Assembly (NCBI GenBank): GCA_021646415.1
Contig: SOEU01000001.1
Coordinates: 1-64,000 of the forward strand
Direction: 5' to 3'
Length of the DNA: 64,000 nucleotides
DNA from: Candidatus Brocadia sp.
Lineage (GTDB): Bacteria > Planctomycetota > Brocadiia > Brocadiales > Brocadiaceae
Numbering within the stretch: position 1 is the first letter of the stretch; the number at the start of each line of letters is the position of its first letter. The translations under genes and the position numbers were made by a program. Under the pieces are notes generated by a model. That model ran no database searches, was not told where the DNA came from, and saw nothing but the letters and a program-made list of their open reading frames with translations. This document shows, one piece after another, positions 9,012 to 17,110 of this stretch.

Positions 9012-9551
9012 ATGAGGATAGCGATGAGAAAGTTTTTTGTTGGTGTGGCAGTACCAATAATTCTTTTTTTACTGGGAAATACGGTATGTGCGCAGGATTT
9101 ATCTGATAAATTAAATATGTTGGAGATTGTTATTTCAAATCTTATAGCACGGGTTGAGGCCCTGGAAAAACGGGTGAATGTATTAGAAAAAAATCTCTCG
9201 TCGGGTATCTCAAAAGTGCCCAAAAAAGAAGTTCCTGGTAAGGAGCCTTTAAAAACTTTTATGACAGATGGGTTTGAAGATATCGGGAGCGGATTTTTTG
9301 TAAGAAATGTGCGGTTCAATCCGTTTGGTGATAACGTACTTTTTACCGGTGAGATAGCGAACAGATCGGAAAAGAATTATCGTTTCGCAAAATTTAAATT
9401 AGAAATATATGATGACCGTGATTTGCTCGTGAAAAAAGAAGAATTTACTATACCGGATATTCCTAAAGATAGTATAAAATCCTTTGAAGCCATGCTTGCG
9501 GGGGTAGAAGCCGGTCTTATTCACAGATATGTGATTCGTTTGGTTGATTAA
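9012..9551 (+). CDS. Exported coiled-coil protein with FxLYD-like domain
   Basis: A signal peptide (FFVGVAVPIILFLLGNTVCA, cleavage probably after VCA) is followed by a short heptad-like coiled coil (LNMLEIVISNLIARVEALEK and continuing leucine/valine repeats). A C-terminal beta-sandwich segment reads FTGEIANRSEKNYRFAKF, then IPDIPKDSIKSFEA, resembling the FxLYD/DUF3426-type domain found in many secreted bacterial proteins. No enzymatic motif is seen. It stands alone on this strand and converges with the minus-strand polysaccharide genes. The domain call is moderate; the role is unknown. Confidence 0.65.
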   Translation: MRIAMRKFFVGVAVPIILFLLGNTVCAQDLSDKLNMLEIVISNLIARVEALEKRVNVLEKNLSSGISKVPKKEVPGKEPLKTFMTDGFEDIGSGFFVRNVRFNPFGDNVLFTGEIANRSEKNYRFAKFKLEIYDDRDLLVKKEEFTIPDIPKDSIKSFEAMLAGVEAGLIHRYVIRLVD

Positions 9552-9685
9552 TTTCCTGGCGAGGCGACCATGAGCACAGATTTTACAGATTACCCAGATA
9601 AAAATAACAATAATCTGTTAATCTGCGGCATTATACAATACAAAATATGTGCAATCTGCGGGTTCTGTTTTTAGTTGTTGGTTAA

Positions 9686-9976
9686 TCACGGCAGGAGAAA
9701 TATTTTCATCAACCGATAAAGTACATAAGAAAAAAAGCCGAATATGAAGAAAAGGAGAATAATTTCTAAAAAGGCGATCTTATCCCGTCTCTTCATCTTT
9801 TCCTGAACTTTTCTTATATCCTGTGGACTAAGCCAAATTCCTTCCCAGGGGTATAATCCCTTCCTCTTCTGCTCTTCAAATTCCTTTAAAAGACCCTCCT
9901 TTACCTTTTCCCTTGTTTTCTCTTTTAACTCCCTGATCTTCAGGGTAAGGGGGTCATCTTTTTTCGTTTTGGCCAT
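9686..9976 (-). CDS. Small C-terminally anchored hypothetical protein
   Basis: Ninety-six residues: a highly charged N-terminal half (KIRELKEKTREKVKEGLLKE) likely to be helical, a WEGIWLSPQDI segment, and one hydrophobic C-terminal helix (FLEIILLFFIFGFFSYVLY). This layout would put the charged part in the cytoplasm with a tail anchor in the membrane. It follows the Wzz gene and its small neighbour on the same strand, so it may be part of the polysaccharide operon. The family is not recognised. Confidence 0.55.
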   Translation of the reverse strand: MAKTKKDDPLTLKIRELKEKTREKVKEGLLKEFEEQKRKGLYPWEGIWLSPQDIRKVQEKMKRRDKIAFLEIILLFFIFGFFSYVLYRLMKIFLLP

Positions 9977-10087
9977 AGATAGTAAGTGCAGTGTATAATA
10001 ATGAACCGAGTATGCACAAAAAGTATTTCTCCGGGTATTAGATTCAAGGAGGAGTTTTTTGGATGAGATTGTATCCCCATACTTCCA

Positions 10088-10327
10088 TTAAAACTGCAGG
10101 TGCAATAGGAAAACAAAAAGTAGAAAATTAAAAGCCAAAATGGAGACTCCCAAAAATATACCGAGAAGGATACCACCCATATATTGTAAAGGGTGAGACA
10201 ATTCCTTTAAGAAAAGAAAGGGCATTGGTGGGATATGTCCTTCTTCTTCAGCCTGGGATTGTATCTGGTTGAAAAATCTTTTGTGTTCCCTTTTTTCAAG
10301 TATGGTCAATATCTCTTCATCTACCAT
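10088..10327 (-). CDS. Small membrane protein coupled to the Wzz-like gene
   Basis: The 79-residue product starts at the ATG at 10325-10327, which overlaps the stop codon of the Wzz-like gene as TAATG, a usual sign of translational coupling. Residues 1-45 are charged and polar, and a single long hydrophobic region at the C-terminus (MGGILLGIFLGVSILAFNFL) would span the membrane. The C-terminal segment resembles the second transmembrane helix of Wzz-type proteins, so it may be an accessory subunit. That is a guess from position and shape only. Confidence 0.55.
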   Translation of the reverse strand: MVDEEILTILEKREHKRFFNQIQSQAEEEGHIPPMPFLFLKELSHPLQYMGGILLGIFLGVSILAFNFLLFVFLLHLQF

Positions 10328-11706
10328 TATGTCTCGCTCTTTATGGATTCTAAGGTCTTCCACAATCTGTAAATCCTTTTCTCCCGGGTCTCTTCCAGGT
10401 AATTCACAAAGAAGCAATACAATACTCCGCCAGCAAGACCGGCCAGGCAGGCTACTAGCATATTCAACCACAGAATAGGAAAGGATGGTCTTCTCGGGGA
10501 AGTTGCTTCTTCCACCAGGACTGCCACCTGAGGCGCCCTTCTCATCTGGGCCTTAACTTCTTCCAGATTTACTTTCAACGTATCAATGAGCCTTTTATAT
10601 CTGTCCACTTCCGAAGTGAAGGTGTCGAGCTGGTTCTTGAGTTTGGGGATTTCGCGTATTCTTTCCTCCATTCCGGAGAGAACCCGCCTAATACCCTTGA
10701 TGTTTGCTTCTATCCCCTCTTTTTCTATAGAGAGATTAATGAGCTGTCTTCTCAAATTTTCGTAAAAGGTATCGGGGGCCTTTACCTGGCTCTTTATGAT
10801 AATCTCAATTTCTTTATCGATATTTTTTTTAATTTCGTCGTAATTCCCTTTCAAAGTCATATACTCAGGGTGAGCTTCTTTTATTTCCACCCTGAGAGTA
10901 GCCATTTTGGCCTCAATATCTACCAGTTGTGCCCTTAACTTTTCCAGGAGCGGACTTGTAATTACGAGTTCGGAGGTCTTGAATGCACGAACCTCGTCTT
11001 TCAGCTTCCTTTTCGCTGCCAGGATTTTATTCTTATTTTCATTGTATTCAACATGGGCATTCTCTAACTGAGATTCAAAAGTAGTCTTCATGGAGATGAG
11101 CTGCTTTATTTCTTCATCAAGGTTAGCGGTCCGGTTTTTTTGCTGAAAGGTCTTTAATATCCCCTTTGCCCTTGAAAGCCTCTTTTTATTCTTTGTTATC
11201 TCTTCTTCTATTGTCGCCTGCCTTTCTGATTGCGACGTCTGAGAGTATTCTCCCATAAGTTGCTTGAAATATTTTACGTAGGCATTGGCAATATCAGCCG
11301 ACAGGCTGGGGTTCTTATCCCTGGCGTAGACTTCGAGCAGGTACTCGTCACTTAAGACAAAGTCCATATCCCTTCTCATTAAATTTTCGACCGTTTTGTG
11401 AGGAAACTCTTTCTGGACAAGAGCAGCGATAGTTTTACTTTTCAGGATACCAATGTACGGCCCGTGCGGCTCTTCGTTACTTGCAGGCATGAGGGGAGAC
11501 CTGGCCATAATCTCTCCCGGGGATGCGAAAAAGGTTGTAACATCTGGTTCTTTCGGGACAAAGAACACGGCCTTTGCTTCATAGACAGGTGAAAGTATCT
11601 TTGAAAGCACCCCGGCAGTTATCATGGTTGAAAGGGTTATAACGAATATTATCACCTTTCTGTTATATAATATAAACCAGTACTCTAATAAGGTCTTTTC
11701 TGCCAT
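10327..11706 (-). CDS. Wzz/GumC-type polysaccharide chain-length protein
   Basis: The protein has the standard layout of a polysaccharide co-polymerase: an N-terminal transmembrane helix (VIIFVITLSTMITAGVL), a periplasmic head beginning SPVYEAKAVFFVPKE, long coiled coils (about residues 150-370) and a second helix at the C-terminus (LWLNMLVACLAGLAGGVLYC) preceded by the proline-rich ATSPRRPSFP. The Walker-type tyrosine kinase domain fused to some members is absent at 459 residues. It should set the length of the polymer made by the Wzy-type protein at 19117-20598. The carbamoyltransferase gene ends 11 bp upstream. Confidence 0.85.
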   Translation of the reverse strand: MAEKTLLEYWFILYNRKVIIFVITLSTMITAGVLSKILSPVYEAKAVFFVPKEPDVTTFFASPGEIMARSPLMPASNEEPHGPYIGILKSKTIAALVQKEFPHKTVENLMRRDMDFVLSDEYLLEVYARDKNPSLSADIANAYVKYFKQLMGEYSQTSQSERQATIEEEITKNKKRLSRAKGILKTFQQKNRTANLDEEIKQLISMKTTFESQLENAHVEYNENKNKILAAKRKLKDEVRAFKTSELVITSPLLEKLRAQLVDIEAKMATLRVEIKEAHPEYMTLKGNYDEIKKNIDKEIEIIIKSQVKAPDTFYENLRRQLINLSIEKEGIEANIKGIRRVLSGMEERIREIPKLKNQLDTFTSEVDRYKRLIDTLKVNLEEVKAQMRRAPQVAVLVEEATSPRRPSFPILWLNMLVACLAGLAGGVLYCFFVNYLEETREKRIYRLWKTLESIKSET

Positions 11707-11717
11707 GAGTTCTTGAT

Positions 11718-13436
11718 CTATGAGGGTGCCTTGTAGGGTTGTTCTATGAGAAGATTATTTAAGACCAGATAGTCCACCTTTGTTTTCAGGAAACACACGA
11801 TTGCATCCTTTGGGGAACATACGATGGGTTCCTGTACATTAAAGGAGGTATTCAATAATACCGGTACTTTGGTGCGATTTTCAAATTCCTTAATGAGATT
11901 CCAATACAGCGGGTTTACCTCTTTCCTTACGGTTTGAGGTCTCGCTGTTCCATCCACATGGGTTACTGCGGGGATATCCTTCTGTTTGCTTGGGTTTACT
12001 TTGAAGGCAAAGAGCATAAAGGGAGATGAGATAGGGTTTCCGAAATAATCATAGCTCTTTTCTTCCAAAACAGATGGGGCAAATGGTCTGAATGGTTCCC
12101 GGTGTTTTACCTTGAGGTTTATAATATCCCTCATCTCCAACCTGCGGGGATCAGCCAGGAGACTCCGATTTCCTAATGCCCTAGGCCCCCATTCCATACG
12201 ACCCTGAAACCAGCAAACAAGCTTGCCCTCTGACAAGAAAGTGGCAATTCTACTGCATAACTCTTCTTTTGTCAATTCTTTATAGGAAAGACCGAACTCA
12301 TTGAGTGTCTCAATACACCGTTGATTAGAATAGGATGGACCCAAATAGGCATCTTTCATCTGATATTTCCTGGGTTCACGGGTATACCTGTGATAAACAT
12401 GAAGTGCGGCGCCAATGGATGTTCCTGCATCCCCCGCAGCCGGCTGGACAAAAATCTGACGAAAGGGCGTATTGTCAAGCAGTTTCCCATTTGCCACACA
12501 GTTCAATGCAACCCCTCCGGCCAGGCAAAGCTTATCGGCATTTGTTTTGCCATACAGATGATTCGCCATATGGAAAAGAACCTCTTCAAGGACTACCTGG
12601 GCACTTCTGGCAATATCCATATGATGATTTGTAACCTCTTCATCTGGCAAACGGTTCTTTCCTAACACGTGTACAATTTCCTCCAGAAATATACCTTGTC
12701 TGGCAAGGTGATAATCAAGGAAACGGCTTTTCAGTTGAAAAGTACCATCTTTCCGTATATCGAATATCTTGTTTCTGAAGAAATCAGCAAATGCAGGTTT
12801 ACCGTATGGAGCCATTCCCATTACCTTATACTCGTCTGACTGTACCTTAAAACCGAGAAACCCGGTGATACTTGCATAAAACTGGCCAAGGGAATGAGGA
12901 AGTTTTATTGAAGCCAGTCGTTTTATTTCTGTACCTTCACAAACCCAAAAGACCGTCGTATCCTTCTCCCCTGCACCATCCACGGTAAGCGCAGCAGCTT
13001 TTTCAAATGGGGAAACATAGAAAGCGCTGACTGCATGACAGAGATGGTGGTCAATATAATGGAGCCTGAAGTTTCCCTTGCCAAAGTGTCTTTCGATGAG
13101 CCATTTCATGGAAAAGAGTTGATACCATTCGTTTCCCATTTGACCCATACCACGACTCGTTTTTGCCTGGAAGGCTTTTTTTGAAAAAGAAACTGATTTC
13201 AGTGCATTCAAGAGCCTCGTGCCCAATACCCATGGCCTCCATGACAAAGCCACGGCGTCAATGTCCTTCGTGGTTATACCCGCTTCGTCAAGGCAGTATT
13301 GAATGGCATTTACAGGAAAGCCGATATGGTGTTTACGTCTACTGAATCTCTCTTCCTCTGCGGCAGCTAACACGTTACCATCCACGACAATAGCTGCTGA
13401 CGCGTCATGCATATTATTTATACCAAGAACGATCAC
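11718..13436 (-). CDS. Carbamoyltransferase, NodU/CmcH family
   Basis: Family members transfer a carbamoyl group from carbamoyl phosphate to a sugar or antibiotic hydroxyl. The N-terminal Kae1-like half shows GINNMHDASAAIVVDG, AAAEEERFSRRKHH and IDHHLCHAVSAFY, followed by LTVDGAGE. The C-terminal half carries WGPRALGNRSLLADPR and VPVLLNTSFNVQEPIV. The 572-residue length is normal for the family. It starts at GTG with GGAGG upstream. Next to a Wzz gene, the likely job is O-carbamoylation of an exopolysaccharide or lipid-linked glycan, but the acceptor cannot be read from sequence. Confidence 0.92.
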   Translation of the reverse strand: MIVLGINNMHDASAAIVVDGNVLAAAEEERFSRRKHHIGFPVNAIQYCLDEAGITTKDIDAVALSWRPWVLGTRLLNALKSVSFSKKAFQAKTSRGMGQMGNEWYQLFSMKWLIERHFGKGNFRLHYIDHHLCHAVSAFYVSPFEKAAALTVDGAGEKDTTVFWVCEGTEIKRLASIKLPHSLGQFYASITGFLGFKVQSDEYKVMGMAPYGKPAFADFFRNKIFDIRKDGTFQLKSRFLDYHLARQGIFLEEIVHVLGKNRLPDEEVTNHHMDIARSAQVVLEEVLFHMANHLYGKTNADKLCLAGGVALNCVANGKLLDNTPFRQIFVQPAAGDAGTSIGAALHVYHRYTREPRKYQMKDAYLGPSYSNQRCIETLNEFGLSYKELTKEELCSRIATFLSEGKLVCWFQGRMEWGPRALGNRSLLADPRRLEMRDIINLKVKHREPFRPFAPSVLEEKSYDYFGNPISSPFMLFAFKVNPSKQKDIPAVTHVDGTARPQTVRKEVNPLYWNLIKEFENRTKVPVLLNTSFNVQEPIVCSPKDAIVCFLKTKVDYLVLNNLLIEQPYKAPS

Positions 13437-13611
13437 AGATACTTTTCTTCCTCCTTAATCTTTTTCCGTAACAGGTTATCCGCCTTGCCCCCGCCTCCCC
13501 AGTCCCCCTCACTGAGGGTGATAGAGAGGAAGGAAATATGGCAGTAATAAGCATTCACCACCTAGTGGTGGGAGGTTAGGCGCTTATAAAAATATTTTGA
13601 CCTTTTTTGCA

Positions 13612-13705
13612 AAAATATGAATAAAACTAACCCTGTCAGGGTTGATTCACCAATTTCGTGCTTGGGATTTTATCCTTTCTGACTCTTTCGGGTCAGGGTA
13701 AACGA
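13612..13705. repeat. Dispersed intergenic repeat, copy B
   Basis: ATGAATAAAACTAACCCTG and the following sequence (one AACCCTGTCAGGGTT arm at 13629-13643, then GATTCACCAATTTCGTGCTT) align to copy A at 8898-9003 along most of their length. The second hairpin arm is missing here. It is non-coding on both strands. Confidence 0.65.
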
Positions 13706-13717
13706 ATTTGTTTTCCT

Positions 13718-13749
13718 CACAGCGGCCATCGTCGTGGATGGCCGCTGTG
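13718..13749. repeat. Stem-loop with 13-bp perfect arms
   Basis: CACAGCGGCCATC pairs with GATGGCCGCTGTG across a 6-base loop, 21 bp beyond the stop of the EF-hand gene. Its position suits transcription termination or mRNA 3'-end protection, but no U-tract follows. Confidence 0.5.
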
Positions 13750-13769
13750 GGTGCAAGTGTTTCGGATTA

Positions 13770-14321
13770 TTATAAATCTTCTTCTTCCGCAGTTTCTTCC
13801 ACTTTATTTTCTGTCTTCTTTTTGACTTCGTCTGCAGTTATAAATCCATCTTTATTTGAATCTATCTTTTGGAAAAGTTTAGCGGCCCTTTCATCTGCTT
13901 TTGTCTGAACAAAGGTAACTGCCTCATCCTTTGAAATCTTTCCGTCTTTGTCTGCGTCAACGTTGTCAAAACGAACCTTCAACTTGTTTTTCCCCTTGAG
14001 TTCTTCCTTTGATAGGCACTTATCTCCATCGGTATCTAATCTTCTGGCTTTTTCAGTGATCCTTTCTTTCGCCTTTTTTGTAATAAAGGAAACTAACTCT
14101 TCCCTGGAGACTTTTCGGTCCTGGTCTGCATCAATGGCGGCAAGTTTTGGCGGTAATGCCGGGATTTCAGCCTGAGGTGGTGCCGGGGCCTCAGCTTGCA
14201 CAGATGTTTCCGGAGCACTTGCAGTTTCTGCCGGTGGAGTTAGTGTCTGCTCCTCTGCATAAGACAGGGTTACAAAAAAGGGTAAAAGTAATGCCGCCGT
14301 TAATAATCCTTTTATTTTCAT
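13770..14321 (-). CDS. Secreted EF-hand (calcium-binding) protein
   Basis: A signal peptide (IKGLLTAALLLPFFVTLSYA) leads into a proline/alanine-rich linker and then four EF-hand loops: DADQDRKVSREE, DTDGDKCLSKEE, DADKDGKISKDE and DSNKDGFITADE. Each keeps the D-x-D/N-x-D pattern with a Glu at position 12, so calcium binding is likely at all four. The C-terminus is acidic. I chose the ATG at 14319-14321 because AAAAGGAGG precedes it by a few bases. A decayed EF-hand fragment lies just upstream at about 14395-14505. Calcium-binding secreted proteins are common beside surface polysaccharide genes; the partner is unknown. Confidence 0.85.
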   Translation of the reverse strand: MKIKGLLTAALLLPFFVTLSYAEEQTLTPPAETASAPETSVQAEAPAPPQAEIPALPPKLAAIDADQDRKVSREELVSFITKKAKERITEKARRLDTDGDKCLSKEELKGKNKLKVRFDNVDADKDGKISKDEAVTFVQTKADERAAKLFQKIDSNKDGFITADEVKKKTENKVEETAEEEDL

Positions 14322-14394
14322 AATTTTCCTCCTTTTCTTAGTTTCCGATTTCAAAATATACTGACAAAATTAACACATACGGCTTCACATTTTT

Positions 14395-14505
14395 GATCGA
14401 TATCCCCTCCTTCCAATTTCTTTTCATCTTTGTTTCTTGGTTCGCTGTTTGTTATAAATCCATCTTTTATTAGCATCAGCGCTTGTTCAGACGGGAATGC
14501 CTGAA
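14395..14505 (-). pseudogene. EF-hand gene remnant
   Basis: On the minus strand this stretch contains AAAGATGGATTTATAAC, shared with the fourth EF-hand of the neighbouring gene, here encoding KDGFITNSE. An extra A just before it breaks the frame with the preceding SADANK codons. It appears to be a frameshifted piece of a second EF-hand gene, too short to be functional. Confidence 0.4.
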
Positions 14506-14520
14506 AAAATACTGTGTGAA

Positions 14521-16935
14521 TTAGTTGTTTTCCAATTCGAGATTATTGAGCATTATGCTGACATTGTTTGTGTACCAATTGGCAACTGCAACATCAGTTT
14601 TACCATCGTTATTAATATCGTCAGATACCAGGGCGGCAGGTCTGTTACCTGCAATAAAGTTAGCACTAAATGAAAAACTAAAATCATCATTTCCTGACAA
14701 AATGGATATTATATTATCAAATTCACAAACTACTGCAATATCATATAGTTCATCATGGTTGAAATCATCAAGGGCGATTGTTGAAGGCAATTTCCCTACG
14801 TTATAAGTGTTCAAATTATGGAAAGAACCGTTGCCGGAGCCAAACAAAGAAAATATTTTGTCAGCATAAAAAAGACTTCCCACGATATCAGCTTTCCCAT
14901 CAAAGTTTATGTCTTTCATTAATACCGAGTGCTGACCGCCAGCAACATCAATATTTTCTTTTTTTATAAAAGAACCATTCCCATCCCCAAGAAAAACCGT
15001 TATATAACTTACATCAAAATGCGAGATAACCAAATCCTTGTTGCCGTCCATATCGATGTCGTCAATTGCAGCATCGGAAGGTGTATCACCAGAAAAAAGA
15101 ATTCTCCTCTCCACGAAAGAACCATTTTTATCTCCAAGCAAAATTGTAGTAAAATTTCTCCCGAAGATGGGAACGACTAAATCATTTATTCCGTCATTAT
15201 TCAAATCATTGATACGAACAAGATGCGGACTTGGTCCAACTACATATTGATCATATATTGAGAATGTCCCGTCTCCGTTACCACGTAACAGGGTGATGGT
15301 GTTCGAGCTGATATTGGCAGTGACAAGATCAGGAACTCCGTCGTTATCTAAATTCCCTGGCGTTACGGCATGGACGGTGGCCTGGATCTCATATATCCCA
15401 GGTAATTTAAAACTGCCATCACCGTTTCCCAATAAACTGCTTATATTTGTCGCATCAATATTTGCTGTAACCAGATCACTATTTCCATCAAGGTTGAAAT
15501 CGCCTGATGCAATCCAATGCGCGCCTTTCCCAGCCGGGTAATTATTTAAAGGCCCAAATGTTCCGTCTCCATTACCTGATAATACGGTTATATTATTGCT
15601 TTCAAAGTTTGCGGCAACCAAATCGATTGTCTGATTATTATCAAGATCTCCTGGAGTTACTGAAATTGGGCTTACTCCAACGACAATATCTTCTGTGGTT
15701 TGACGAAATCCACCCTCACCATTTCCGAGAAGAATGGAAAGGTCTTCGCCTCGTCTTTTAACTCCGAAACCACCAAAATTTGTAACAGCCAGATCTTTTT
15801 GGCCATCACCGTTAAAATCCCTTACAGTCAAAGCGCTTGGATTGGATACCACCGTATCTATTGTAATAATCTCATAGCTTATAAGAGATGTTTCTTCCAG
15901 TTTTCCTAATAAGATGGAAATGCTATTACTGCCCATATTAACAATTGCCAGATCCGGAATGCTATCCCCATTAAGATTTTCTGCGATTACCATAGATGGA
16001 GCGGTACCCACCGGAAGATCAAATTTTTTCATAAAGGTGTCGTCTCCGTTTCCCAAAAGTATGGATACGGTATTATCATAAAAATTAGCTACTACAATGT
16101 CTTCTTTTGTGTCGAGATTAAAGTCTTCAACAGCAATCGAAATAGGACCATCTCCGGTCTTTACGCTGACTGAATTGCTAAAAGCTCCTGTTCCATTTCC
16201 AATGAGAATAGAAATAGTATTGCTGCCAAAATTTGGTACTGCTAAATCGCCAACATCATCCTTATTAAAATCACCGGTTGCCAAACGGAATGGTTTCAAT
16301 CCCACCTGAAAATGTGTTGCTATCCCAAAGGACCCGTCACCATTTCCCAAAAAAACAGAAACGGTATTACTACCAAAATTTGAGATGGCTAAATCCGCAT
16401 TTTTATCCCTGTTGAAATCGCCCGTTACAAGAGAAACAGGGTGAATCCCGGCAAGGAAACTCTTTGAGTTGGTAAATGTATTATTACTATTTCCCAGCAA
16501 AATACTAATTTCACCAGAGGAATCCTGAGGATTCATAGTACCAAAATGTGATACTGCTAAGTCTTTTCTCCCATCGCCATTGAAATCTTCTATAACAACA
16601 GCGGTTGGTTGGAGGCCTGTGGTGTAAGCAGGTATAGCAGTAAAACCTTTATCAATATCCGCCCCGTTGACACTTGATAACTGATCAATATGAATGACTC
16701 TGTCAAACTTGTTTTCACGTTTGCCAGGAAAGGGGTTTTCCACTATTTGATCTTGATCAAATTTAGGATTTAAAAATGGAAAAAGGTATTCATCCTGAGT
16801 TCTTTCTGTCTCTGCCAGATGAAGTGAAGTGTGGTTTTTGAGGTTGTATGAATAGCTAATTTTACCAGAAGATACAAATATACTGCTTTCGAAAAAGATG
16901 AAAAACATGATAAATTGCATTGTATACTTCAGCAT
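14521..16935 (-). CDS. FG-GAP/VCBS repeat beta-propeller protein
   Basis: After a hydrophobic N-terminal segment (MQFIMFFIFFESSIFVSSG, probably a signal peptide) and a roughly 90-residue lead, the protein is built of 14 repeats of about 47 residues. Each carries a calcium-loop motif such as DFNGDGRKDLAV, followed by a SxxILLGNGDGTF strand. Fourteen repeats fit two seven-bladed integrin-like propellers. Several loops have replaced the second Asp (DNNQTID, NHDELYD), so calcium may not be bound at every blade. Such proteins are exported and bind ligands or cell-surface partners. No catalytic or sorting domain is visible. Confidence 0.88.
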   Translation of the reverse strand: MLKYTMQFIMFFIFFESSIFVSSGKISYSYNLKNHTSLHLAETERTQDEYLFPFLNPKFDQDQIVENPFPGKRENKFDRVIHIDQLSSVNGADIDKGFTAIPAYTTGLQPTAVVIEDFNGDGRKDLAVSHFGTMNPQDSSGEISILLGNSNNTFTNSKSFLAGIHPVSLVTGDFNRDKNADLAISNFGSNTVSVFLGNGDGSFGIATHFQVGLKPFRLATGDFNKDDVGDLAVPNFGSNTISILIGNGTGAFSNSVSVKTGDGPISIAVEDFNLDTKEDIVVANFYDNTVSILLGNGDDTFMKKFDLPVGTAPSMVIAENLNGDSIPDLAIVNMGSNSISILLGKLEETSLISYEIITIDTVVSNPSALTVRDFNGDGQKDLAVTNFGGFGVKRRGEDLSILLGNGEGGFRQTTEDIVVGVSPISVTPGDLDNNQTIDLVAANFESNNITVLSGNGDGTFGPLNNYPAGKGAHWIASGDFNLDGNSDLVTANIDATNISSLLGNGDGSFKLPGIYEIQATVHAVTPGNLDNDGVPDLVTANISSNTITLLRGNGDGTFSIYDQYVVGPSPHLVRINDLNNDGINDLVVPIFGRNFTTILLGDKNGSFVERRILFSGDTPSDAAIDDIDMDGNKDLVISHFDVSYITVFLGDGNGSFIKKENIDVAGGQHSVLMKDINFDGKADIVGSLFYADKIFSLFGSGNGSFHNLNTYNVGKLPSTIALDDFNHDELYDIAVVCEFDNIISILSGNDDFSFSFSANFIAGNRPAALVSDDINNDGKTDVAVANWYTNNVSIMLNNLELENN

Positions 16936-17110
16936 TTTTTTGTATTCTCCGAAACATCTGTTACGGACAAAAATAAGGGCATTTTAAGGAAATAAAAGTG
17001 AGTGTAAAAATCTTTCGGTATCATTCAACTAATATAATACGGCGGTGTCAGAACAGGCAGTCTCCGCGCGATAACCAAAACTTGCCATTCACGGGCCTCA
17101 GTAAATATTA

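Larger units (their letters stand above)
13437..13769. other. Spacer with repeat copy B and a stem-loop
   Basis: No gene is visible in this 333-bp stretch. It holds the second copy of the dispersed repeat (13612-13705) and a stem-loop with 13-bp perfect arms (13718-13730 and 13737-13749, loop GTCGTG). No T-run follows the stem on the minus strand, so it is a questionable terminator for the EF-hand gene. Confidence 0.55.

Noticed and set aside
9552-9685. Terminator or small RNA between convergent genes
   Set aside because: ACAGATTA/TAATCTGT can pair, but the loop is long and the stretch is low-complexity CAGATTA-type sequence; no clear structure stands out.
13718-13749. Intrinsic terminator for the EF-hand gene
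   Set aside because: The stem is strong and well placed, but the bases that would follow it in the minus-strand transcript are A-rich, not T-rich.
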